A DNA stretch of 6,797 bases from Clostridia bacterium (GCA_900771085.1 CAAGMR010000039.1:1-6797), one strand, 5' to 3'. Positions 1 to 5,607 are shown, counted from the stretch's first letter. Program-made: numbers and translations. Notes: a model not told the origin generated them from the letters alone.

Positions 1-10
1 GGGCTGAAAC

Positions 11-49
11 CCGGTTGCGCGGATGCGGGAATCCGGCAAGCGCGCGGGT
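11..49. repeat. GC-rich degenerate intergenic repeat, copy A
   Basis: This lies in a block (about 1-137) that is much richer in G and C than the genes around it and is built of recurring TGCG words. Bases 11-30 match bases 662-681 at 17 of 20 positions, and GCGCGCGGGT at 40-49 recurs at 695-704 after a 4-base indel, so the two blocks flanking the MOSC gene are related. GC content falls sharply at about 137, where an AT-rich leader with the MOSC ribosome binding site begins. Reading frames stay open here only because AT-rich stop codons are scarce; no recognisable protein or good start was found. Function is unknown; it may be a genome-wide dispersed intergenic element. Confidence 0.5.
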
Positions 50-163
50 GCGGTGTGAAAGCCGAATCGGGTGCGAAAGCTGGTGCGGAAGTTCAGACTG
101 TTACGCGACTGCGGCCGGCAAGGCGCCCGCTCGGGGTTATATATTATTTCAGGAGTAAAGCTT

Positions 164-598
164 ATGGGAAAGATTATAGCTATTTGCAAAAGTGATGAAA
201 AAGGAACAGCGAAGTATGAGATTCCGGAGGAAATTCTCGTTGAGGAATGGGGTCTTGAGGAAGATGCCCATGCAGGCAAGTGGCACCGCCAGGTGAGCCT
301 GCTGGCGCTTGAGCAGATAGAAGATTTCCGTGCCAGGGGTGCAGATGTTGAATTTGGCGCCTTCGGTGAGAACCTCGTAGTTGAGGGATTTGACTTAAAG
401 AGCCTTCCGATTGGCACGCGCTTTACGGTCGGAGATGACATTCTCCTGGAACTTACACAGATCGGTAAACAGTGCCATTCCCATTGTGCCATCTATGCAT
501 CTGTCGGGGACTGCATTATGCCGCGCGAGGGCGTGTTCACACGCGTGCTGAAGGGCGGCACGGTTAAAGTCGGCGACGCAATTGAAATAACAAACTAA
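164..598 (+). CDS. MOSC domain-containing protein
   Basis: Encodes 144 residues that are essentially one MOSC domain, the fold found at the C-terminus of molybdenum cofactor sulfurases and in stand-alone YiiM/YuaD-like proteins. These are thought to bind the molybdenum cofactor or to carry sulfur on a conserved cysteine. Visible family motifs are a GLEEDAHAGKWHRQVSLL block at residues 30-47, FGENL at 67-71, PIGTRF at 82-87, a cysteine-histidine cluster at C104-H107 and C108, and a C-terminal GVFTRVLKGG...GD turn at 123-138. C104 is the best candidate for the invariant MOSC cysteine. The start at 164 is chosen because AGGAG at 151-155 sits 8 bases upstream and homology begins at MGKIIAI; an in-frame ATG at 71 would add 31 arginine-rich residues encoded by repeat. 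Small clostridial members often sit with moaB, mogA or moaC, but the upstream neighbour is outside the window. The cellular substrate is not shown. Cytoplasmic. Confidence 0.88.
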   Translation: MGKIIAICKSDEKGTAKYEIPEEILVEEWGLEEDAHAGKWHRQVSLLALEQIEDFRARGADVEFGAFGENLVVEGFDLKSLPIGTRFTVGDDILLELTQIGKQCHSHCAIYASVGDCIMPREGVFTRVLKGGTVKVGDAIEITN

Positions 599-601
599 AA
601 A

Positions 602-631
602 AAAAGAGCCACTCAGCCGAGTGGCTCTTTT
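602..631. terminator. Bidirectional intrinsic terminator between convergent genes
   Basis: A perfect 13-bp stem (left arm AAAAGAGCCACTC at 602-614, right arm 619-631) closes on a four-base AGCC loop. It begins three bases after the MOSC stop codon. The top strand ends in TTTT followed by a mixed T/G run. The bottom strand, serving the flavoprotein gene, reads through the stem into nine consecutive Ts, so termination may be stronger in that direction. Confidence 0.88.
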
Positions 632-640
632 GGTTTGTTG

Positions 641-710
641 GTTCGTGCGCCGGTGCGGTGGCCGGCTGCGCGGCTGCGGGTCTGGTGGCCGGGTGCGCGC
701 GGGTCCCCCG
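641..710. repeat. GC-rich degenerate intergenic repeat, copy B
   Basis: A 70-base, almost AT-free spacer between the bidirectional terminator and the stop codon of the flavoprotein gene. It contains GGTGCGG, GCTGCGCGGCTGCGGG and GGTGCGCGCGGGT words. Bases 662-681 match 11-30 at 17 of 20 positions, and 695-704 is identical to 40-49. Because it lies outside both genes and beyond the terminator, it is unlikely to be a leader or coding sequence. It looks like a second, diverged copy of the element upstream of the MOSC gene. Confidence 0.5.
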
Positions 711-715
711 CCTTA

Positions 716-1336
716 TTAGCTTATGAAGTTTGTAAATTTGCGTTCGCCGACATCTGCTTTTTCTATGCCTGCAGCTTTGCCTGCTTCAATACATTTGAGA
801 AGATATGCCATGTTGGCAGCGAGCTTGCGCATAATGAAAAGGCCTTCCTCGTCCTTTTCCACATCTTCTGCTGTTCTGCCGTGAACGTTGTTCCAGTAGC
901 AGGAAGATACGACAGGCATCTCGTTTATAGTGAGGTACTTGTTAAGCTGATCAAATGTAGCTGTTGTACCTCCACGACGTGCAGATGTAATAACTGCACC
1001 AGGCTTGCCCTTGAGCTTGGCGCCTGCGGAATAGAAAAGTCTGTCCATGAATGATGTAATAGCACCTGATGCAGCGGCATAATGTACAGGTGTGCCGAAG
1101 ATGAATCCATCGTATTCATCAAGCTTCTCTGCAACATAATTTACCATGTCATCGTATGTGCACTCGTTTGCAACGGCGCAGTATCCGCATGCTTTGCAGC
1201 CTGCGATTGGCTTGTTACCGAGCCAGAGAATATCAGCCTCGATGCCTTCCTGTCTTAAAACGGTTGCGCACTCTTCGAGTGCTCTATTGGTACAGCCGGT
1301 TCTGTGAGGACCGCCATTTACAAGTAATACTTTCAT
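716..1336 (-). CDS. Flavodoxin family / NAD(P)H-dependent FMN reductase, ISF-like
   Basis: Encodes 206 residues of the FMN_red flavodoxin-like fold. The N-terminal beta strand MKVLLVNGGP followed by HRTGCTNRAL (residues 11-20) is the FMN-phosphate loop, and GTPVHYAAASGAITSFMDRL (81-100) is the second flavin-binding segment typical of the family. Residues 47-59 carry cysteines at 47, 50, 53 and 59, spaced C-x2-C-x2-C-x5-C. This compact spacing is the one that holds a [4Fe-4S] cluster in iron-sulfur flavoproteins (Isf), so an electron-transfer or redox-defence role in the cytoplasm is likely; partner and substrate are unknown. The start at 1336 is supported by an AAAGGAGA ribosome binding site (plus-strand 1343-1350) seven bases before the ATG and by homology starting there; the ATG at 1381 would lie upstream of the -10 element. 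It is transcribed away from the MATE gene and ends at the terminator shared with the MOSC gene. Confidence 0.87.
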   Translation of the reverse strand: MKVLLVNGGPHRTGCTNRALEECATVLRQEGIEADILWLGNKPIAGCKACGYCAVANECTYDDMVNYVAEKLDEYDGFIFGTPVHYAAASGAITSFMDRLFYSAGAKLKGKPGAVITSARRGGTTATFDQLNKYLTINEMPVVSSCYWNNVHGRTAEDVEKDEEGLFIMRKLAANMAYLLKCIEAGKAAGIEKADVGERKFTNFIS

Positions 1337-1369
1337 ATCGGGTCTCCTTTTAGGGTTTTGCTGACACCT

Positions 1370-1378
1370 ATTATACCA
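1370..1378 (-). promoter_or_regulatory. Extended -10 promoter for the flavoprotein gene
   Basis: The minus strand reads TGG directly before a perfect TATAAT (plus-strand 1370-1375), which is a TGn extended -10 element. No good -35 is found 16-18 bases upstream, which fits an extended -10 promoter. Transcription would start near 1363, leaving a leader of about 27 bases that contains the AAAGGAGA site. Confidence 0.68.
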
Positions 1379-1384
1379 CATTTG

Positions 1385-1413
1385 TTGACATAAAATTTAG
1401 TATTCTGTAGACT
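1385..1413 (+). promoter_or_regulatory. Sigma-A-type promoter for the MATE gene
   Basis: A consensus TTGACA at 1385-1390 is followed after exactly 17 bases by TAGACT at 1408-1413 (4 of 6 matches to TATAAT). Transcription would start near 1420, with the AAAGAGGT ribosome binding site at 1431-1438. An imperfect 13-bp dyad at 1405-1417 (five of six pairs, centre 1411) covers the -10 and could be a repressor site, though it is short enough to be chance. The -35 lies within the region RNA polymerase would occupy on the divergent promoter. Confidence 0.6.
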
Positions 1414-1442
1414 ACTGTAAGACTTGAACTAAAGAGGTAATT

Positions 1443-2801
1443 ATGCCAGAGAAAAAAGACAGAATTCAGCTGTCCGATCACTTTACAATCGGCAGACTTT
1501 TGAGGTTTACCATCCCTTCAATGGTAATGATGCTGTTCGCATCAATTTATAGCGTTGTGGACGGATTCTTTGTTTCCAACTATGCGGGAAAATCGGAATT
1601 CGCCGCTGTCAATTTAATATTCCCTGCTATTCAGATATTCGCCGCAGTCGGCATGATGCTCGGAACCGGTGGTTCCGCGCTTGTTGCCAAGACCTTCGGC
1701 GAAGGCGATAAAAAAAGAGCCAACGGATACTTCTCCATGCTCATCTATGTAGCTGTCGGACTTTCCACATTGTTCTCAATAGTCGGAGCAATCTTCATAA
1801 AGCAGATTGCTGTTCTGCTCGGAGCTGAAGGCGCCCTTGTGGATAACTGTGCAACATATGGCAGACTGATTTTCATTGCGCTGCCGTTCTTCATTTTGCA
1901 GAATGCCTTCCAGGCATTCCTTATAACTGCGGAGCGTCCGCAGCTCGGTCTGGCCGTAACTGTCATTGCCGGTGTCACAAACATGATTCTCGACTTCCTG
2001 TTTGTCGGCATTTTCAGGCTGGGGCTCGTCGGCGCCGCTGCCGCGACGGACATCGCCCAGATTATCGGCGGACTTGTCCCGCTCATCTACTTCATTTTCC
2101 CGAACAGCTCAACGCTGCGTCTGCGCCGCGCGCTCTGGAGCGGCAAGGCGCTTTTCAAGTCCGCCTCAAACGGACTCTCCGAATTTTTCTCCAATATATC
2201 TTTCTCCATCGTAGCTATGGCTTACAATGCCCAGCTTCTTAAGATTGCGGGCGAAGACGGTGTTGCCGCTTACGGTGTCATCCAGTATTTCGCTTTCTTC
2301 TTCGTTGGAATCTTTATGGGATACTGCATTGGCTCCGGCCCTATTATGGGATACCACTTCGGTGCGCAGAACCATGCCGAGATGAAAAATGTATTTAAGA
2401 AGAGTTACTTCCTTATGGCCTGCCTCGGTGTTGGAATTGTTACGCTCGCTGAGGTTGCCACAGGTATCTTCTGTAAGATATTTGTGTCTTACGACCAGGC
2501 GCTGCTCGAGATGACAATTCACGGCATGCGTATCTACTGTATCTCCTTCCTGATGGCCGGATTCACCATCTACTCCTCCTCCCTTTTCACTGCGCTGAAC
2601 AACGGAGTTGTTTCAGCCGTGATATCTGTGTCGAGAAGTGTGGTTTTCGAACTCGGCGCTGTACTCCTTCTGCCGGCGCTAGCGCCGCAGAGCGTGCGCC
2701 TCGACGCCATCTGGTCCTCCGTCATAGTTGCGGAAATTCTTTCAATTATCCTGTCTGTTATTTTCGTGACCGCATACCGAAAGAGGTACAAATATTTCTA
2801 A
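1443..2801 (+). CDS. MATE family efflux transporter
   Basis: Encodes 452 residues, the usual length of a 12-helix MATE exporter of the cytoplasmic membrane, which uses a Na+ or H+ gradient to expel cationic drugs, dyes or other organic molecules. After a short polar N-terminus, the family pattern starts at HFTIGRLLRFTIPSMVMML (13-31) with the SVVDGFFVSNYAG segment (37-49) of the first helices. GTGGSALVAKTFGEGD (74-89) is the conserved loop between helices 2 and 3. ERPQLG (164-169) and TNMILDFLFVGIFRLGLVGAA (179-199) are the central MATE signatures. The second, pseudo-symmetric half runs from about residue 230 to the RKRYKYF tail. It is broadly MepA/DinF-like by pattern, but substrate cannot be read from sequence. 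The start has AGAGG at 1433-1437 five bases upstream. No regulator gene is adjacent. Codons are GC-richer around 2020-2160 and 2670-2720 than elsewhere in the gene. Confidence 0.93.
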   Translation: MPEKKDRIQLSDHFTIGRLLRFTIPSMVMMLFASIYSVVDGFFVSNYAGKSEFAAVNLIFPAIQIFAAVGMMLGTGGSALVAKTFGEGDKKRANGYFSMLIYVAVGLSTLFSIVGAIFIKQIAVLLGAEGALVDNCATYGRLIFIALPFFILQNAFQAFLITAERPQLGLAVTVIAGVTNMILDFLFVGIFRLGLVGAAAATDIAQIIGGLVPLIYFIFPNSSTLRLRRALWSGKALFKSASNGLSEFFSNISFSIVAMAYNAQLLKIAGEDGVAAYGVIQYFAFFFVGIFMGYCIGSGPIMGYHFGAQNHAEMKNVFKKSYFLMACLGVGIVTLAEVATGIFCKIFVSYDQALLEMTIHGMRIYCISFLMAGFTIYSSSLFTALNNGVVSAVISVSRSVVFELGAVLLLPALAPQSVRLDAIWSSVIVAEILSIILSVIFVTAYRKRYKYF

Positions 2802-2805
2802 ATTT

Positions 2806-2824
2806 TAACCCCCCTGGGGGCTTA
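2806..2824. promoter_or_regulatory. Candidate metal-sensor operator: C-tract/G-tract palindrome
   Basis: The 19-bp sequence TAACCCCCCTGGGGGCTTA is a near-perfect palindrome centred on 2815, with eight of nine arm positions pairing. A C-run joined to a G-run and flanked by TA is the general look of operators bound by CsoR/RcnR-family metal-sensing repressors. It lies 62 bp before a nickel/cobalt transporter gene, which suits a metal sensor. A weak -10-like TATATC at 2823-2828 would put the palindrome in the promoter spacer, but no matching -35 is visible. It could instead form a small RNA hairpin at the end of the MATE message. No regulator gene is in the window. Confidence 0.35.
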
Positions 2825-2825
2825 T

Positions 2826-2885
2826 ATCCATCTCCCTGTTTGTTTACACTTAAAAGGTAATAAACGAATAGGGAGATGGATTTTT
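2826..2885 (+). promoter_or_regulatory. Long terminator-like hairpin burying the cbiM ribosome binding site
   Basis: Bases 2826-2846 pair with 2861-2881 to give a 21-bp stem with two G-U pairs and no mismatches, closed by a 14-base loop. The outer 12 bp (ATCCATCTCCCT with AGGGAGATGGAT) are perfect. The stem is followed by TTTTT at 2881-2885 and at once by the cbiM ATG. The only plausible ribosome binding site, GGGAG at 2871-2875, lies in the right arm. RNA entering from the MATE gene should therefore be terminated or translationally silenced, whereas RNA starting inside or after the left arm would leave the site free. The opposite strand lacks a U-tract, so the element acts in one direction. 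Confidence 0.65.
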
Positions 2886-3974
2886 ATGCATATGGCTGAC
2901 GCCCTTCTGGCACCGGCTGTTGCAGGAGTAATGTACGTGGCATCAGGTGCTACTGCAGGACTCTCAATCAGCAAACTTAAAAAAGACGACAATGTCGCAA
3001 AATTACCTGTAATGGCTGTTACTGCAGCCCTTGTATTTGCAGGTCAGATGATTAACTACACAATTCCGGGAACAGGTTCCTCAGGTCATATGTGTGGTGG
3101 CATGCTTCTTTCGGCGCTGCTCGGTCCCTATGCCGGATTCTTAAGCATGATAGTAATACTCGCCATCCAGTGTCTGTTCTTCGCAGACGGCGGACTCATG
3201 GCACTCGGTGCAAATGCATGGAACATGGCATTCTACGGATGCTTCGTTGGTTACTTCCTTATCTGGAAGCCAATCATGCAGTCAAATCTCATGAAAGAAA
3301 AGAGCGAACTCGACCCTGCGGGCGAGCGCTCAGTTAACAGAATCAAGATAATACTCGCGTCAATTCTCGGATGTGTGCTTACACTCCAGCTCGGCGCTTT
3401 CTCAGTAGTACTTGAAACTCAGATTTCCGGTATCACAGAGCTTCCTTTCGGTGCATTCGTTGCACTCATGCAGCCAATCCACCTTGCAGTTGGTCTCGTC
3501 GAAGGCCTCATCACTGCAGCAGTTCTCGTTTTCATCAACGAGACAAGACCTGAGCTCCTCGGCGAAGTTAAGGTAAAAGACCCTGAAGTTTCAAACCGCA
3601 TGACTCTTAAGAATGTAATCATCACACTCAGTGTGGTTGCTATCATCGTAGGCGGCGGCCTTTCCCTCTTTGCTTCCGGCAATCCGGACGGCCTTGAGTG
3701 GTCCCTCTTCGGCAACGCCGAATCAGGTTACTCACAGAACATGGGTCTTGATGAAGAAGACTATGGTCTCTCTTCAAGCATCGCTGAAAAGGCAGAAGCT
3801 ATCCAGGAAAAGACAGCATTCCTTCCTGACTACGCAATCGAGAACAACGACAGCGCAGCAGGCACAACCGTTTCCGGTGTGCTCGGCGCAGCACTCGTTG
3901 CTGCAATAGCTGCATTCATTGCCCTCATCGGCGGATTCTTCAGAAAGAAGAACGCAGAGGTCAAAGACGAATAA
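2886..3974 (+). CDS. cbiM: ECF-type nickel/cobalt transporter S component, CbiM/NikM with fused PDGLE domain
   Basis: Encodes 362 residues: the metal-capturing integral membrane component of a CbiMNQO/NikMNQO importer. It begins Met-His, as expected for CbiM/NikM, where the terminal amine, His2 and an internal histidine hold the metal ion. That internal histidine is most likely H68 in GTGSSGHMCGGMLLSALLGP (62-81). MQPIHLAVGLVEG at 195-207 is another family motif. The CbiM body covers about residues 1-220. A helix at 242-264 then leads to PDGLE at 267-271, an acidic extracytoplasmic stretch (about 275-325), a final helix (about 328-350) and an RKK tail: the PDGLE/NikN-type domain, here fused. 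This explains the lack of a separate cbiN. The start at 2886 is set by the Met-His requirement; the ATG at 2892 would remove it. Choice between nickel and cobalt is unresolved; no cobalamin riboswitch precedes the gene. The RBS is sequestered in a hairpin. Confidence 0.93.
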   Translation: MHMADALLAPAVAGVMYVASGATAGLSISKLKKDDNVAKLPVMAVTAALVFAGQMINYTIPGTGSSGHMCGGMLLSALLGPYAGFLSMIVILAIQCLFFADGGLMALGANAWNMAFYGCFVGYFLIWKPIMQSNLMKEKSELDPAGERSVNRIKIILASILGCVLTLQLGAFSVVLETQISGITELPFGAFVALMQPIHLAVGLVEGLITAAVLVFINETRPELLGEVKVKDPEVSNRMTLKNVIITLSVVAIIVGGGLSLFASGNPDGLEWSLFGNAESGYSQNMGLDEEDYGLSSSIAEKAEAIQEKTAFLPDYAIENNDSAAGTTVSGVLGAALVAAIAAFIALIGGFFRKKNAEVKDE

Positions 3975-4004
3975 GTTTAACTCTCCAAAATAAAACCACA
4001 AAGT

Positions 4005-4038
4005 CGGGCAGGCGCAATTGTGCCTGCCCGTTTTCTTT
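4005..4038 (+). terminator. Strong intrinsic terminator between cbiM and cbiQ
   Basis: An 11-bp stem (CGGGCAGGCGC at 4005-4015 with 4020-4030, one G-U pair) closes on an AATT loop and is followed by TTTTCTTT at 4031-4038. Flanking CAAAG (3999-4003) and CTTTG (4035-4039) could pair further. It starts 30 bases after the cbiM stop codon and lies inside what should be one transporter operon, so it would reduce or block cbiQO transcription from the cbiM promoter. Confidence 0.88.
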
Positions 4039-4046
4039 GGTATTAT
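4018..4046 (+). promoter_or_regulatory. Candidate extended -10 promoter for cbiQO
   Basis: TATTAT at 4041-4046 matches TATAAT at five of six positions and is preceded by TGG, a TGn extended -10. A partial -35, TTGTGC at 4018-4023, lies 17 bases upstream within the terminator hairpin. The start site would be about 4052-4053, only about three bases before the cbiQ ATG. It offers a way to express cbiQO despite the terminator. AT-rich sequence after a terminator often mimics a -10, so confidence is moderate. Confidence 0.45.
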
Positions 4047-4055
4047 TAATAGGCT

Positions 4056-4859
4056 ATGGATAATAAGATAAGTAATGCATCGGTCGAGTTCCGTGAGATG
4101 GACGAGCTTGCCGCAGGCAACAGTCCCATCCACAAACTTCACCCTCTGGTGAAGTTCATTGTGACGATGGTATTTATATTTGTCACCGTTTCATTTGACA
4201 AGTATGACCTCAGCGGTATCGTTCCAATGGTCCTCTTCCCGATTATGATTTTTGAAATCAGCGGCATACCGATAAAAACATGTTTCCATAAGCTCAGAGT
4301 TGTAATGCCACTCGTGTGCGCGGTTGGCCTCTTCAATCCGTTCTTCGACAGGGACGTGATGCTGAACATCGGCAATATTCCTGTTACAGGCGGCGTCATT
4401 TCGATGATCACTCTGATGCTCAAGGGCATATTCTCGCTTATGGCATCTTTCATACTGGTAGCCACTACTCCGATGGACGCGCTCTGCGCAGGACTTCGGA
4501 AGCTTCACATTCCTAATATTTTAGTTACTCTGCTGCTTCTCACCTACAGGTACATCTCGATTATGATCGAGGAGGTTGCCATCATGACCGAGAGCTATCA
4601 CCTTCGTGCTCCGGGCCAGAAAGGCATCCATTTCAGCGCGTGGGGTTCATTCCTCGGACAGCTCCTGCTTCGCAGCATGGACAGGGCCGAAGAACTCTAC
4701 AACAGTATGCAGCTGAGGGGCTTCGCCGGCGAATTCTACTATGCAGACACCAAGCCAATGGGACTTAACTCTGTGGTTTATTTCGCACTGAGCATAGGCT
4801 TCATCGCCCTCGTACGTTTCGTTGACATCGCTCAGCTTCTCGGAAGCCTCTTCGTATAA
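4056..4859 (+). CDS. cbiQ: ECF transporter T component (CbiQ/EcfT family)
   Basis: Encodes 267 residues of the EcfT-type membrane scaffold that couples ATP hydrolysis by CbiO to movement of the CbiM subunit. NSPIHKLHPLVKFI (22-35) is the conserved entry to the first membrane helix. Hydrophobic segments follow at roughly 33-48, 52-70, 82-97, 112-138 and 154-168. The long cytoplasmic coupling region contains the two Arg motifs that dock into the ATPase grooves: LRAPG at 183-187 and RSMDRAEELYNSMQLRGF at 206-223. A last helix covers about 238-262. The length is normal for the family. The start at 4056 is the first possible one because an in-frame TAG lies at 4050-4052, but no Shine-Dalgarno sequence precedes it: AGG at 4051-4053 is only two bases away. 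An alternative ATG at 4098 also lacks one. A leaderless or re-initiated message is possible. The stop overlaps the cbiO ribosome binding site, implying coupling. Confidence 0.92.
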   Translation: MDNKISNASVEFREMDELAAGNSPIHKLHPLVKFIVTMVFIFVTVSFDKYDLSGIVPMVLFPIMIFEISGIPIKTCFHKLRVVMPLVCAVGLFNPFFDRDVMLNIGNIPVTGGVISMITLMLKGIFSLMASFILVATTPMDALCAGLRKLHIPNILVTLLLLTYRYISIMIEEVAIMTESYHLRAPGQKGIHFSAWGSFLGQLLLRSMDRAEELYNSMQLRGFAGEFYYADTKPMGLNSVVYFALSIGFIALVRFVDIAQLLGSLFV

Positions 4860-4872
4860 GGAGACTAATGTA

Positions 4873-5607
4873 ATGATTCAGTTTGAAAATGTATCTTTTG
4901 CCTATGAGGCAAAGAAACCTATAATGAGCGACCTGTCATTTACAATAAATGACGGCGAGGCCGTTGGCCTCATCGGCGCAAACGGCGCCGGTAAGTCAAC
5001 TTTAATGAAGCTGTTGCTTGGACTGATAAGTCCAAGCTCAGGCCGCATTTTGGTTGACGGGCTGGAAGTAAACAAAGCCAACCTCGCCGAGGTTCGCAAG
5101 AAGCTCGGATTCGTGCTTCAGGACTCGGACAACCAGATGTTCATGCCAACCGTGTTCGAGGACATGATGTTCGCGCCACGCAACTACGGCCTTTCGAAAG
5201 AAGAGGCCGAGGCACGCGTTGACGCGGTGCTTGAGTCATTGGACCTTGCTTATCTCAAGCATAAGTACAATCACAAGATTTCCGGCGGTGAGAAGCGAAT
5301 GGCTGCGATAGCAACCATACTCGCCATGGAACCGGAGGCAATGCTGATGGACGAACCGTCCACAGCGCTTGACCCGGTTAACCGCCGTACCGTCATCAAT
5401 ACGATTAACAGACTCAGCATGACGAAGCTCATAGCGTCACATGACCTGGACATGATACTTGATACATGCGACAGAGTAATCCTGATTTCGAAGGGCGAAA
5501 TAGTCGCTGACGGGGCTGCGGAAGACGTGCTGCGCGACCGCGATTTGCTTGAAGCAAATCGCATGGAGCTCCCGTTCTGCCTCGCCGGCCATACGCCAAG
5601 AAAGTAA
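4873..5607 (+). CDS. cbiO: ECF transporter ATP-binding protein CbiO
   Basis: Encodes 244 residues, a single ABC ATPase that would form a homodimer under CbiQ and power nickel/cobalt uptake at the cytoplasmic face of the membrane. All motifs are intact: Walker A GANGAGKST at 35-43, Q-loop Gln83 in VLQDSDNQMF, signature ISGGEKR at 136-142 (Ile in place of the usual Leu), Walker B AMLMDEP at 156-162, D-loop TALD at 164-167 and H-loop His190. The start at 4873 is chosen because AGGAG (4859-4863) sits nine bases upstream and the ATPase fold starts at MIQFENVSF; an ATG at 4822 in the same frame lies inside cbiQ. Only 13 bases separate it from cbiQ, and its ribosome binding site overlaps the cbiQ stop, so the two are co-translated. 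A near-perfect palindrome is embedded in codons 223-230, and a shared terminator follows 15 bases after the stop. Confidence 0.94.
   Translation: MIQFENVSFAYEAKKPIMSDLSFTINDGEAVGLIGANGAGKSTLMKLLLGLISPSSGRILVDGLEVNKANLAEVRKKLGFVLQDSDNQMFMPTVFEDMMFAPRNYGLSKEEAEARVDAVLESLDLAYLKHKYNHKISGGEKRMAAIATILAMEPEAMLMDEPSTALDPVNRRTVINTINRLSMTKLIASHDLDMILDTCDRVILISKGEIVADGAAEDVLRDRDLLEANRMELPFCLAGHTPRK
5540..5562. repeat. Near-perfect 23-bp palindrome within the end of cbiO
   Basis: Eleven-base arms (GCGATTTGCTT at 5540-5550 and its exact complement at 5552-5562) flank a single central G at 5551. It lies in codons 223-230 of cbiO, about 45 bases before the stop. There is no T-run after it, so it is not an intrinsic terminator. 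It could be a protein-binding site or an RNA processing or stability hairpin; no function is shown. Confidence 0.6.

Noticed and set aside
71..163. N-terminal extension of the MOSC protein from an ATG at 71
   Set aside because: The added residues are encoded by the GC-rich repeat, do not resemble MOSC proteins, and the good AGGAG site serves the ATG at 164.
1..198. Open frame on the plus strand from the window edge as the tail of an upstream gene
   Set aside because: Several frames are open only because stop codons are rare in GC-rich DNA, and no family pattern is visible.
635..1054. 139-codon plus-strand frame
   Set aside because: It starts in the GC repeat and then lies antisense to the well-supported flavoprotein gene, with no ribosome binding site and a cysteine-rich, shadow-like composition.
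1901..1919. Inverted repeat GAATGCC/GGCATTC in the MATE gene
   Set aside because: Short arms that arise from the repeated NAF/QAF codons; no context suggests a function.
2674..2687. 14-bp perfect palindrome CGGCGCTAGCGCCG in the MATE gene
   Set aside because: Seven-base arms are expected by chance in a window this long, and the sequence is explained by GC-rich Pro-Ala codons.
2802..2885. Cobalamin or NiCo riboswitch before cbiM
   Set aside because: The 84-base gap is too short for a cobalamin riboswitch and lacks its B12-box pattern; the conserved G-rich four-helix junction of NiCo riboswitches is also absent.
4822..4872. Earlier in-frame start for CbiO
   Set aside because: It lies inside cbiQ with no ribosome binding site; AGGAG at 4859-4863 and family alignment favour 4873.
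4957..4971. GAGGCC/GGCCTC inverted repeat near the start of cbiO
   Set aside because: Six-base arms in a conserved coding region before Walker A; likely chance.
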